Program-made: the position numbers and the translations under genes
Assembly: GCF_000177675.1 (NCBI RefSeq)
Contig: NZ_ADGX01000083.1
Location: 1 to 38,330, forward strand
DNA length: 38,330 nt
Direction: 5' to 3'
Source: Parafrankia sp. EUN1f
GTDB lineage: Bacteria; Actinomycetota; Actinomycetes; Frankiales; Frankiaceae
Shown: positions 26,801-34,394 of the stretch, piece by piece
Layout: the number at the start of each line of letters is the position of its first letter
Numbering within the stretch: the first letter of the stretch is position 1
Notes under the pieces: model-generated
Seen by the model: only the letters and a program-made list of their open reading frames with translations
What the model was told of the DNA's origin: nothing
Databases searched by the model: none

Positions 26801-28016
26801 CGGTGGCCGGGCCGGTGGCGAGGCCCGCGCGCTCCAGACCGCCCTGCTGCCCCGGATGCCCGTCGTGGCCGGCCTGGAGCTGGCGGCCCGGTATGTCCCC
26901 GCCGGGGATGCGGACGAGGTCGGCGGTGACTGGTTCGACGCCATCGACCTGGGCGCCGGCCGGGTGGCGCTGGTCATCGGGGACGTCATGGGCCGCGGCC
27001 TGCGCGCCGCGGCGCTGATGGGGCAGCTTCGCAGCGCGGTGCGCACCTGCGCCCGGCTGGACCTGCCGCCCGTGGAGGTCCTCACCCAGCTCGACCGGCT
27101 CGTCGCCGACCTCGGCGAGGACCTGATCGCCACCTGCATCTACGCCGTGATCGAGATCGAGACCGGCCAGCTCACCCTGGCCAGCGCGGGACATCCGCCG
27201 CCGCTGGTGGTCGCTCCGAACGGGCTGGTGTCGCGCCTGTACATGGCGGTCGCGACGCCACTCGGGCTGGCCCGCGACGCGATGACCGAATACACCGTGC
27301 AGCTGGGTCCCGGGGCGCTGCTCGCCCTGTTCACCGACGGGCTGGTCCGGGGGCGGTCCACAGACATCGACGCGGGCGTGTCGAACCTGGCCGCCGTGCT
27401 CGCCCGCCCGGTCGAGGACTGGGACGGCCGGCTCGACCTGCTCGCCCGGGCCGCCTGCGCGGCCGGGTCGCGGGCGAGCGGTGCTGGTTCGGACGGTTCG
27501 GGCCCGGGTTCGGGCCCGGCGCCCACACCGGCGTCAGCGTCGGGGCCGGATGACGATGTGGCCCTGCTGTTGGCCAGGCTGCCCGAGCCGGGCCCGGCGG
27601 TGGATCAACTGGACGTCACCGTCGATCCGGCCGGGGGTCTCAGCCAGGTTCGGGCACACGTCCGGGTCGCCATGGAGAACGCCCTGATCGCGCCCGCGGT
27701 GATCGACACCGTGGTGCTCGTGCTGTCCGAGCTCGTCGGCAACGCGCTGGTGCACGGCCGGTCGCCGCTTTCGGCGCGGGTCCGACGGATGGGGATCGCG
27801 GGCGAGGCCGCGGGCGCTGGTGGCGGGAGCTCTCGGCGGTTGCTGATCGAGGTCACCGACGCCGGCGGACGTATGCCGCGCCGGCGACACGCCAGCCCGG
27901 ATGACGAGGCGGGCCGCGGGCTCGACCTGGTCGGGCGGCTCGCCGTGCGCTGGGGTACGCGCCCGTTGCCCGAAGGCAAGCTGGTGTGGGCGGAGATCGA
28001 TCCGGACGGCCTCTGA
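23835..28016 (+). CDS. PAS/GAF-SpoIIE (PP2C) phosphatase with C-terminal anti-sigma-type ATPase domain
   Basis: A 1393-residue cytoplasmic signalling protein whose ATG overlaps the patA stop (ATGA). Residues 1-320 are Pro/Gly-rich and probably disordered. Then come PAS (LFDRAPVGLALYDTSGRYVRVN, about 325-440), a second PAS-like segment (about 480-570), GAF (about 590-755), an Ala/Glu coiled coil (755-800), a second GAF-like region (800-1000), the SpoIIE phosphatase (VGGDWFDAIDLGAGRVALVIGDVMGRG near 1030; SAGHPPPLVV) and an HATPase_c domain (VLSELVGNALVHG near 1295; DEAGRGLDLV). Such proteins dephosphorylate anti-anti-sigma factors and, through the HATPase domain, can act as anti-sigma kinases. 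The metal-binding Asp residues are present. No partner anti-anti-sigma gene lies in the window. Confidence 0.93.
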   Translation: MTTPYPAQPTGRPSDGPETGGRDAVGDEPAGSAGPAPVPGQPGGERVGSPVVGWDDFGRALDGWNDQSSENGWSSYPDVTGARAAVGQQRIPSGWEPLVGDDDSETHGPLSSAGFPLPVPARPSVPPPTAPPPTIPPPPPVPPPTTAPPAAPLSGPPLSGLPQSVPPLSGPQPPVPQPAASSSMPPPTATPPPTATPGPGPGPGTTGPGAFGASAAGPGTDGGLLAGEPGSGFAGIPGFPLTPPPGASVAPPSDFGTSWRGPALENSSAAGGAGGGPGGFGGSGGPVGPGSAVPALSATGAGAGTEPGSSPPLPTDLVGQALREALFDRAPVGLALYDTSGRYVRVNEVLAGLNGRSAAEHLGRTMPELLGDIGQEMDVLLGRVLRTGEPVTDLEIGVATGGSGPNQTWLASWYPATDRLGAPAGAVLVAIDATRAKTAQADLGRSVARERALAEATAADVFHGGPDGALDTDLPRWRAMTGQSGAQTAGFGWLDALYPDDRDRVRRAWRGAVERREPFDGEFTVQDVLGAPRKITARLLPTEVDGQQGQHVEWVGVFTDVTEARSAAATRASVAAAADEAAWRREQSRRLTTALGRAVTVDDVVAAVVEHGGRAARAVSRGVALIDSADDRLRFDALVGASAEYTAHWSEVSLGAIHPLAEVVRGRRPIFLGSRDELSARWPVAELLGAVESGPEHSWALLPLVTTDAPFGVLHLGFPDVREFGGDDQDFLLTLAEQTAQALERATLFERLAAEAAGRRVAREEAEAELAAARLAAEAHQAVADGALRRLEVLSQASVAVAAAADADRALAALASVVVGEIADVCLIYLNPAVDDVEAADGAAGVRPVAVAVRNGLTAAPLPGGPALVLPTTGPLAAAAYAYGDGDGSPGRTVPVLLSLGEGTALPGEPTSTGLAPFLDGALAPDLARWVRDAEGHSAAAIPIMRRGRPAGVMVIIAAGGRAAFTKDDLTFLTEIAAHTAPALERAQAGGRAGGEARALQTALLPRMPVVAGLELAARYVPAGDADEVGGDWFDAIDLGAGRVALVIGDVMGRGLRAAALMGQLRSAVRTCARLDLPPVEVLTQLDRLVADLGEDLIATCIYAVIEIETGQLTLASAGHPPPLVVAPNGLVSRLYMAVATPLGLARDAMTEYTVQLGPGALLALFTDGLVRGRSTDIDAGVSNLAAVLARPVEDWDGRLDLLARAACAAGSRASGAGSDGSGPGSGPAPTPASASGPDDDVALLLARLPEPGPAVDQLDVTVDPAGGLSQVRAHVRVAMENALIAPAVIDTVVLVLSELVGNALVHGRSPLSARVRRMGIAGEAAGAGGGSSRRLLIEVTDAGGRMPRRRHASPDDEAGRGLDLVGRLAVRWGTRPLPEGKLVWAEIDPDGL

Positions 28017-28106
28017 TCGTCCGGGCCTTCGGCGGCCGGCCATCGAGAGGGTGCAGGCGGGCTTTCTCACGGCCGGGCCGTCGGATCCCACACCGCCTCG
28101 CGTAAC

Positions 28107-28940
28107 GTGAGCGTCATGCCGGAAGCGGTGCTGCGCCTAGAGAACGTCACGGTCAGGCGCGATGGGGTAGACCTGTTGCGAAACGTGAACTGGGTTGTGA
28201 ACCAGGGCGAGCGCTGGGTGCTGCTCGGCCCGAACGGCGCGGGTAAGACGACGCTTCTTCAGATCGCCTCGTCACGGCTGTTCCCGACCTCGGGCGTGGT
28301 TGATCTTCTCGGCGAGCGGATGGGCCGGGTCAATCTGCAGGACATTCGCTACCGGGTCGGGGTGGTCGGCCCGGTTCTCAGCGACAAGCCGCCGAACTAC
28401 GAGCGGGTGCTGGACGCGGTGGTCACCGCGGGCTGGTCGGTGCTCGGGCGCGGCCGCGAGGAGTACGACGAGGTCGACCTCAAGCGGGCGGCGGATCTGC
28501 TGAGCCAGTTCGGTTGCCGGAGCCTGTCCGAGCGGAGCTTCGGCACCCTCTCCGAGGGAGAGCGTAAGCGCGTCCAGATCGCCCGCGCGCTGATGACCGA
28601 CCCCGAGCTTCTGCTGCTGGACGAGCCGGCCAGCGGCCTCGATCTCGGCGCCCGGGAGGCGCTGCTGCGGCGGCTCACCCGCTTCGCGGCCGATCCCGGT
28701 GCTCCGGTCACGGTCCTTGTCAGCCACCACGTGGAGGAGATCCCCGTCGGGGTCACCCACGCGCTGCTGTTGCGCCGGGGCGAGGTTCTCGCGGCCGGCC
28801 CGGCGGCCGAGGTTCTGGTCTCCGAGCATCTGTCGGCCTGTTTCGGGCTTCCCCTGGAGGTGACGGCCTCGGCGGGCCGGTACTCGGCTCGACTGGCCGC
28901 CCCGGGGCCACGGCGACCGTCTGCTCCGGTCTCGGTCTGA
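28107..28940 (+). CDS. ABC-type ATP-binding protein, no membrane partner
   Basis: A 277-residue single ABC ATPase: Walker A GPNGAGKTTLL (about 37-47), Q-loop region, signature LSEGERKRVQIARAL, Walker B LLLLDEPASGLDLG and the switch His in LVSHHVEEIP. The family resembles the stand-alone YlmA/ModF-like ATPases often annotated as iron or molybdate transporter ATPases. No permease or binding protein is adjacent, so the substrate is unknown. GTG 28107 or ATG 28116 may be the start; TAACGT just before 28107 looks like a -10 box, which would make the transcript leaderless or nearly so. It follows the phosphatase by 90 bp and may have its own promoter. Confidence 0.92.
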   Translation: MSVMPEAVLRLENVTVRRDGVDLLRNVNWVVNQGERWVLLGPNGAGKTTLLQIASSRLFPTSGVVDLLGERMGRVNLQDIRYRVGVVGPVLSDKPPNYERVLDAVVTAGWSVLGRGREEYDEVDLKRAADLLSQFGCRSLSERSFGTLSEGERKRVQIARALMTDPELLLLDEPASGLDLGAREALLRRLTRFAADPGAPVTVLVSHHVEEIPVGVTHALLLRRGEVLAAGPAAEVLVSEHLSACFGLPLEVTASAGRYSARLAAPGPRRPSAPVSV

Positions 28941-29605
28941 TCTCCGGCCTCGGCTCGGCCGGCGGTTTCGGTCTGGCCGGTCCGGCGCGGGCCTGACCCG
29001 CATCGGATGCCTGCCGCGGCACTGGCAGCACCTGGCCTGATGGGGCGGCCGGGCGGGGATTCCCGTACCGGGCGCACCACCGCGGGTGGCTTCGTGGCGG
29101 TGGCTTCGTGGTGAGTGGCTTCGGGCACGGGGAACGCAACCGGTGGGTGCCCGCGCAGGCGCGGTGGCGGTGGCCGGCCGTCGGTCCCATGCCGGTGTTC
29201 GGGCCGGCTGGGGCCGCGGGATCCCGTACCGGATGTGGCCCGGCCCGGTGGCGAGGGGCCGGGCGTCTGGGCGAGCGGCTCAGAGCGTCTGTGCGCCGCG
29301 ACGCGGCGAATCCGGGGTTTCATTTACCCTCTCGCCCTTCGAAGGCTTGTCTGACCCGCTGAGGCGGCCCGCTGGCTCTCGTGTGGGCAGGCGTGCCGGT
29401 CGGCCACGGAGCGCGGTCCCGCCGGCGGTGTCGGAACGCCCGACGGGCCGTCACCTGGCGGGCCGAATGCCTGACGGGCGAGAGCCTGACGAGCGGGCGG
29501 CGGAGGGCCGAGCGCCTGACAGCGATGTGCCTGACAGCCGGGCGCCTGACAGCGATGTGCCTGACAGCCGAGCGGAGCAGGGCTGAACCGCAGATGGCGC
29601 GAGGG
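28941..29605. other. Gene-free repeat-rich region
   Basis: 665 bp between the ABC gene (plus) and the NYN gene end (minus). Frames here are open but low-complexity (CCGG / GGTTTCGG runs at 28940-29250). From 29460 it contains CTGACAG-based repeats. Nothing resembling a conserved protein was seen. Confidence 0.55.
29512..29571. repeat. 30-bp tandem duplication with internal 15-bp periodicity
   Basis: Two near-identical 30-bp units (GCGCCTGACAGCGATGTGCC then TGACAGCCGG) stand head to tail, each made of two CCTGACAG half-units about 15 bp apart; degenerate units extend back to about 29465. On the minus strand one frame reads LSGTSLSGARLSGTSLSGAR, a pentapeptide-like pattern. Confidence 0.75.
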
Positions 29606-30268
29606 CTATTGGTTCGGTGGCCGGAACTTGTCGGCTCCCGGGGCCGTGCCGGGTGGGTGTGATTCCCCGCATAGTGATTTCCGGCATATAGGTGTACTGA
29701 CCCCGTCAAGGACATCCCGGAGCCAGCCAGAGCCCACCACCCGTGCGCCCAGCGCGCGAACGCGATCTCGCAGTGCCTGATCCGATGTCACGACCAGAGT
29801 CGGTGGTGGCGTGGTGCGTACCGCTTCCACGATCGCGTCGTCCCCACTGGCCGGTGCATGGATCACCAGGAGCCGTGGGGGTTCCACGCTCATTCTCAGT
29901 AACGGTGACTTCAGTTCCGGTGCTGCTGCCGGTGTCCGGTCTTCCTGGTCGTCGCTGGAGATTTCGCTCGTACCGGCCGCGGTTGGTGCGAACCTATGCA
30001 TGGTCGGCCCGGCCGGTACACCGGCCCGGGCGGCTCCCTCGAGAACAAGAAGCACCTGTGACGGTCGATCCGCCGGAGAGCGGAGTCCATCCGGCCGGCT
30101 GAGCAGGGTGAGAATGTCCCTGTGTAGTCGCCCGGCGGCGGCGGCGCGATCCCGCCACCAGCCGTCTGGTCGTGTGCCAATCACGTTCGCCGCGTCGACG
30201 ACCCAGGTGAGCCGGTAGTCCATGCCAGTCGGGCGCATAGCGTCAGGAGCGGAATCCGGCGTACTCAT
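29606..30268 (-). CDS. NYN/PIN-fold nuclease-like protein
   Basis: Predicted 220-residue protein. TWVVDAANVIGTRPDGWWRDRA near the N-terminus and SGDDAIVEAV ... LVVTSDQALRDRVRALGARVVGSGWL near the C-terminus give the spaced acidic residues of the NYN/PIN nuclease fold, as in YacP-type and related RNA-processing proteins. The middle (APTAAGTSEISSDDQEDRT) is variable. About 25 residues follow the domain. The start is uncertain: ATG 30268 (MSTPDSAPD), ATG 30238 or ATG 30223 (MDYRLTWVVD). RNase activity is inferred from fold only. It diverges from lsr2. Confidence 0.8.
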   Translation of the reverse strand: MSTPDSAPDAMRPTGMDYRLTWVVDAANVIGTRPDGWWRDRAAAAGRLHRDILTLLSRPDGLRSPADRPSQVLLVLEGAARAGVPAGPTMHRFAPTAAGTSEISSDDQEDRTPAAAPELKSPLLRMSVEPPRLLVIHAPASGDDAIVEAVRTTPPPTLVVTSDQALRDRVRALGARVVGSGWLRDVLDGVSTPICRKSLCGESHPPGTAPGADKFRPPNQ

Positions 30269-30708
30269 CCGGCGCCGCGGGTCGGCTTTGGCAAACACGA
30301 CGGTGGGTTCACGGGCCCGGGCTTGACCAAAGACGCCGCTGTGCGGGTGGCCTCGTTTGCCGGGCAATCGAACGGTCCGGAGGCGTGCGAAGCCTGCTGC
30401 CCGTCCGCGTACCGGTGTCTCGGTGCCGAGGCGGGTCGCTGGTGGGTTGCCGCGTGCCGTCGTCGGGACGTTCGTGGGTCGACGTTTCGAACCGGAAGGT
30501 GTGATTCGAAGAACATGATCATCTCTCTATCATGTCGATGTCGATCCACTCCTTTGGGCTGCGTCGAGCACCCACCTCGAGCCAGCGACTTGCGCCATCG
30601 TCGTGGTTGCCTCGCGAGTCTGACGAACCAGGCGTGACAGTTCACGGTGTTCTCGTGGTAATACTAGACCCGTAAGTTCTGCGGTCCGCTGACCTGAAGG
30701 AGAGTGGC
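30269..30708. other. Divergent region upstream of lsr2
   Basis: 440 bp without a gene. Part of it (30480-30560) is markedly AT-richer and carries an inverted repeat CATGAT...ATCATG at about 30517-30536. Lsr2 prefers AT-rich DNA, so autoregulatory binding here is plausible. A TAATAC at 30659-30664 with GTGACA 19 bp upstream is a candidate lsr2 promoter. Confidence 0.5.
30634..30664 (+). promoter_or_regulatory. Candidate lsr2 promoter
   Basis: -35-like GTGACA (30634-30639) and -10-like TAATAC (30659-30664) are separated by 19 bp, slightly long. The lsr2 ATG follows 45 bp after the -10, with GAAGGAGAG as Shine-Dalgarno. Confidence 0.45.
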
Positions 30709-31050
30709 ATGGCCCAGAAGACCATCGTCTCGTTGATTGACGATCTCAGCGGAGAAGAGGCCGACGAGACAGTCCGGTTCGGACTGGACGGCGCACAGTA
30801 TGAGATCGACCTGTCGGAGAAGAACGCCACGAAGTTGCGGGAGTCGCTGGCGCCGTTCGTCACCGCCGCTCGTCGTTCCGGCGGGCGTGCTGCCAGTGGC
30901 CGGCGTGGCGCCCGGGCTGCTTCGCGGCGTACCGGTGGAACCGACCGCACCGCCGACATTCGTGAGTGGGCGCGCAGCAACGGCTACACGGTGAGTGACC
31001 GTGGGCGTATCGCGTCGAACATCGTTGAGGCGTACGACAAGGCTCACTGA
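30709..31050 (+). CDS. lsr2: Nucleoid-associated silencing protein Lsr2
   Basis: Small basic DNA-bridging protein that binds AT-rich DNA and silences foreign genes in actinobacteria. The N-terminal dimerisation domain (MAQKTIVSLIDDLSGEEADE, then TVRFGLDGAQYEIDLSEKNA) is typical. A basic Arg/Ala/Gly linker follows, and then the C-terminal domain (IREWARSNGYTVSDRGRIAS, then NIVEAY) with the RGR AT-hook-like motif. Length (113 aa) is normal. A strong GAAGGAG precedes the ATG. Its own upstream region has an AT-rich patch. Downstream an 18-bp perfect hairpin separates it from the convergent aminopeptidase gene. Confidence 0.97.
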   Translation: MAQKTIVSLIDDLSGEEADETVRFGLDGAQYEIDLSEKNATKLRESLAPFVTAARRSGGRAASGRRGARAASRRTGGTDRTADIREWARSNGYTVSDRGRIASNIVEAYDKAH

Positions 31051-31180
31051 GCCAGGTCCCACTGCTTTCCGGGTCGACGTGTCGAGTCATCGACCCAGGT
31101 ACTACCCGAGCACAACCCTGATAGTTGGTGTGGGTCTCCTCGGGCCGGCGGCCGAAGAAGACGTGATCATGTTTCGCGTC

Positions 31181-31220
31181 CTGGTTCCTGCCCATCGAGT
31201 GGTCGATGGGCAGGAACCAG
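31181..31220. terminator. 18-bp perfect hairpin between convergent lsr2 and aminopeptidase genes
   Basis: CTGGTTCCTGCCCATCGA (31181-31198) and its exact complement (31203-31220) enclose a 4-nt loop GTGG. It lies 131 bp after lsr2 and 87 bp after the aminopeptidase stop. It probably terminates both; no T-tract is seen. Confidence 0.8.
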
Positions 31221-31306
31221 ACCACGTTGTGCCGATTGCCGGCCGATGGCCGTACTGCGGCCGGGGGCGACCAAATGGGCGGCCGGCCGGCTGGATCCCC
31301 GTGGTT

Positions 31307-33097
31307 TCAGTGCCTGACGGCTTCGCCGGCCATCCACTTTTCGACATCGTCGGCCGAACGCGGGAGCGCGGTCGACATGTTCCGACTTCCCTGTGACGTC
31401 ACCAGGATGTCGTCCTCTATCCGGACGCCGATCCCACGAAGCTCCGGTGGGACGGTGAGGTCATCGGGCTGGAAGTAGAGGCCCGGCTCGACGGTCAGCA
31501 CCATCCCGGCCTCCAGCGCCGCATCCCGGTATGTCTCGTCGCGTGCGTGCGCGCAGTCATGCACATCCAGTCCGAGCATGTGTGACGTGGAGTGCAGCGT
31601 GTAGCGCCGATGCAGGCCGGCACCCGGGGCCTTCGGATCCTCGCTGAGTGACTCGTCGGGCGTGACCGGAAGCAGCCCCCAGTCGTGCAGGGCCTGTGCG
31701 ATCACCCGCATCGCCGCGCGGTGTGGATCGAGGAAGGCCGCACCCGGCCGGACCGCCGCTATTCCAGCCTGTTGTGCCTGGTACACGATCTCATGGACCT
31801 GGCGCTGCAACGGGCTGAAGCGTCCGTTCACCGGCAGCGTCCGCGTCACGTCGGCGGTATACAGCGAGCGGCTCTCGACGCCCATGTCGAGAAGCGCCAG
31901 GTCACCGGGCCGCACGGGGCCGTCATCCCGCACCCAGTGCAGGGTTGTCGCGTGTGGTCCGCAGGCCACGATGGATCCGTAACCGACGTCGTTGCCGTCG
32001 ACCCGGGCCCGCCGCCAGAAGGTTCCCTCCAGCCAACGCTCACCGTTGGGCAGTGTCGCGGCATAACCGAACTCGGTCACACACTCGGTGAAGCCGACAA
32101 TGGTCGCGGCGACCGCCTCGTCCAGCCGCGCGATCTCGAAATCATCCTTGACCAGTCGAAGTTCGGACAGCGTCTGGGCGAACACGGCATCCCGGTCGAC
32201 GGGCGCGCCGGACGGCGCCCAGCGGCTCACCGCCCGATCAACTCGGCTGTCCAGCCCGCGCAGAACTCTCGTCCTTGCCGGGGAGAGCTGGGCGAGTGCT
32301 TCGGGTAGTTCCGGCAGCGGCCTGCATTCGATGTCGAGCGCGGCTGTGGTCTCCCGCACACCGGGGCGAGGGCCGACCCATAGTTCGCCGTATCGGCGAT
32401 CGGTGTAGAACGCGGAGCTGGACCGGTCAGAACGGTCGGCGAGATAGAGCACGGCGTCATGGTCACCGGCCGCGTTGGGATGCAGGATCAGGACGGCGTC
32501 CGGTTCGTGACATCCGGTGAGCCAGAAGAAGTCACTGCCCGGGCGAAACGGGTAATCGGTGTCGTTCGCCCGCACATGGAGCCCGCCGCTCGGTACGACG
32601 AGTGTGTCGGAGGGGAATCTTGTGGTGAGAAGCCCACGCCGCTTGGTGGTGTAGGGAGCGCAGTCGTCACGCGGTGCGACGATCGTGTCCACCGGTGCCC
32701 ACCCGCTCGCCATGAAACGCCTGAAGGCTGCGTGGGGCGTCTCATCGTGTTTGGCCTGTCCGCTCCTGTCCGGTTCGTCCGCGGCTTGTTCATCCGTCGT
32801 CACACCGCCCGCGGCGGGCAGCGGTGCCCGTGGATCCGTGGCAATCTTCGCCGACTCCTGTGGCCGAGTTGTCCCGATGGTCGGCCGGGACGATTCCTGA
32901 TCCTCCTCGCCCGGGTTTTCCGCGGACCCCGTTGCGGATGCGGCCGGTGCGGAGACACCCGTCGAAGACCGGACGGACGCCACTTCCGAGCCGCCCGAAG
33001 TGAGAGAGCTCCGTTGTGCGCTGTCCGCGGTCGGGCTGTCCTGCGACGGCGCCGCGGCGGGGTGTGAAGCTGGTGTTTGGTGGGACTGGGCGCTCAT
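31307..33097 (-). CDS. pepP: Xaa-Pro aminopeptidase, M24B family
   Basis: Di-metal aminopeptidase removing N-terminal residues before proline. The first 130 residues are Ser/Thr/Ala/Glu-rich and not part of the fold, an unusual extension. Then an AMP_N domain (RRFMASGWAPVDTIVAP, YPFRPGSDFFWLTGCHEPDA, VLYLADRSDRSS) and the pita-bread catalytic domain follow. Metal ligands are visible: Asp in LLDMGVES, Asp in TADVTRTLPV, His in SHMLGLDVHD, Glu in VEPGLYF, Glu in VRIEDDILV. ATG 33097 (MSAQSHQTP) is chosen; the frame is open 30 codons further. Length 596 aa versus about 440-500 for the family reflects the extension. A perfect palindrome overlaps the start codon. Confidence 0.94.
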   Translation of the reverse strand: MSAQSHQTPASHPAAAPSQDSPTADSAQRSSLTSGGSEVASVRSSTGVSAPAASATGSAENPGEEDQESSRPTIGTTRPQESAKIATDPRAPLPAAGGVTTDEQAADEPDRSGQAKHDETPHAAFRRFMASGWAPVDTIVAPRDDCAPYTTKRRGLLTTRFPSDTLVVPSGGLHVRANDTDYPFRPGSDFFWLTGCHEPDAVLILHPNAAGDHDAVLYLADRSDRSSSAFYTDRRYGELWVGPRPGVRETTAALDIECRPLPELPEALAQLSPARTRVLRGLDSRVDRAVSRWAPSGAPVDRDAVFAQTLSELRLVKDDFEIARLDEAVAATIVGFTECVTEFGYAATLPNGERWLEGTFWRRARVDGNDVGYGSIVACGPHATTLHWVRDDGPVRPGDLALLDMGVESRSLYTADVTRTLPVNGRFSPLQRQVHEIVYQAQQAGIAAVRPGAAFLDPHRAAMRVIAQALHDWGLLPVTPDESLSEDPKAPGAGLHRRYTLHSTSHMLGLDVHDCAHARDETYRDAALEAGMVLTVEPGLYFQPDDLTVPPELRGIGVRIEDDILVTSQGSRNMSTALPRSADDVEKWMAGEAVRH

Positions 33098-33110
33098 ACC
33101 GTTAACGGTA
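33097..33110. promoter_or_regulatory. Perfect 14-bp palindrome at the aminopeptidase start
   Basis: TACCGTTAACGGTA is fully self-complementary and ends on the first base of the minus-strand ATG. A bound regulator or RNA hairpin here would block initiation. No Shine-Dalgarno is visible, so a leaderless transcript is possible. Confidence 0.5.
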
Positions 33111-34394
33111 GGCCGATCGAGCCATGGTCGGGTAGCGGCGCTCGCTGTGGCGGACGCGGCCGGTTCGCTCCGCAGCTCATCTCGCACCGGATCTCGCCCA
33201 GATTTTGTCTGGATCCGTTAGCGATGATGATGCGTACTCATCGTGACACCTGGAGCGTCCGGTGCGACGCTCGAGAGGCGGCACCGATCCGCGATCCCAC
33301 GGCCCGGCCACCGGCAAATGATCGCCGCAGTTCACGGGGAGTGGCGGCGGTTGCCAATCAGCCGTCACGCACCCTGGCGCGGTGCAACGGACCGTAACTT
33401 CATGTCGCGGATCGTTGCCGACTTCGGTGTTCGGTCGGAGATGTTCGGTGGAAGAACTACCGGCGTGGTTGTGATATGGGCCCAACCTGGTGGGGGAGGG
33501 GTACGTCGCCTTCGGTTCGTGCCACGTCTCGGCACCGAATTCGGGCGCGGGCGCTCCGGCGCCGGGTAAACCGGTGCACCCGCGGGCGGAACGGGCGCCG
33601 CGGGCCTTGGCCGCAGGGGGCGGAGTATGGCGTTCATCACTTACCGCCTGTCGCGGTGAGGGCGCAAACCCGGCAGGTCGATCGTGGAAGTCCGGGAGTT
33701 CCGTGTTATTGGCGCCACCGGTGCCCACCCGCGACGCGCGGTGTCCGGCGGCCGGATGGTAGCGACGATTGCGCCGGGTGGAAGGCACTGGTCGTGGCCC
33801 TCTAATTCCTAATCCTTTCAAGTCTGGTGGTATTCAGACCGTGTGATCGCCGCGACGGGCCGGTCCCAGGTGGTCCGTCCATCGACCGCGGCCACCACCA
33901 GGCGACCGGGGTCCGCGACCGGCGTCCGCCGACGTGGCTCCGCGAACGGGGTCCCCGGCCCGGCCGGTGGGTTCGGCGGGACGGCGTCGTCTGCCGGCCG
34001 AGCCCGCGCCTGTCGGTGTCGGCTGTCGGACGTCGGGCGGTATGGGCCGGATGCCGGCGGTTTGATGATGTCGACTGTCGAGTCGGGCAAGCAGATGCCG
34101 GACAGAGATATCGGTAGAACCCTGCGGGTCGCCAGAACACAGGTAGAAAAGTGGTGGGCCGTTGTGGTGGTCCGCGTAGCCGTGCCGACCGAGGTTCGCG
34201 GCTGCCGCGGCGGCCGTGGGGATGTCGAGCGGCGTCGGCAGCGGCCAGCCTGGTGCGGCGTCGGATGAGATTCCGGCGGCCTTCGGCGGTCGATCCAGCC
34301 GTTGGTTCGACGGGCAGGCGCTCGGCGGCAGGAGTCCGCCGGCTCCGTGGGGGCGACGTGGCTCGTCCCGGCGGGTGAGCGAGGGGACGTGGCC
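33111..34394. other. Gene-free region upstream of the LCP gene
   Basis: About 1.28 kb between divergent genes (aminopeptidase minus, LCP plus). Several frames stay open, but none has a recognisable motif, a credible start and proper codon bias together. A relatively AT-rich pocket lies at 34060-34160 and could hold the LCP promoter or a small RNA. A few hundred bases before 33830 also have mixed composition. I support no gene here. Confidence 0.5.

Noticed and set aside
29086-29586. Plus-strand 166-codon frame after the ABC gene
   Set aside because: Low-complexity repeats, no domain, no proper start context.
33490-33762. Possible 90-residue gene upstream of the LCP gene
   Set aside because: No motif, mixed codon bias, and competing frames on both strands; not supportable.
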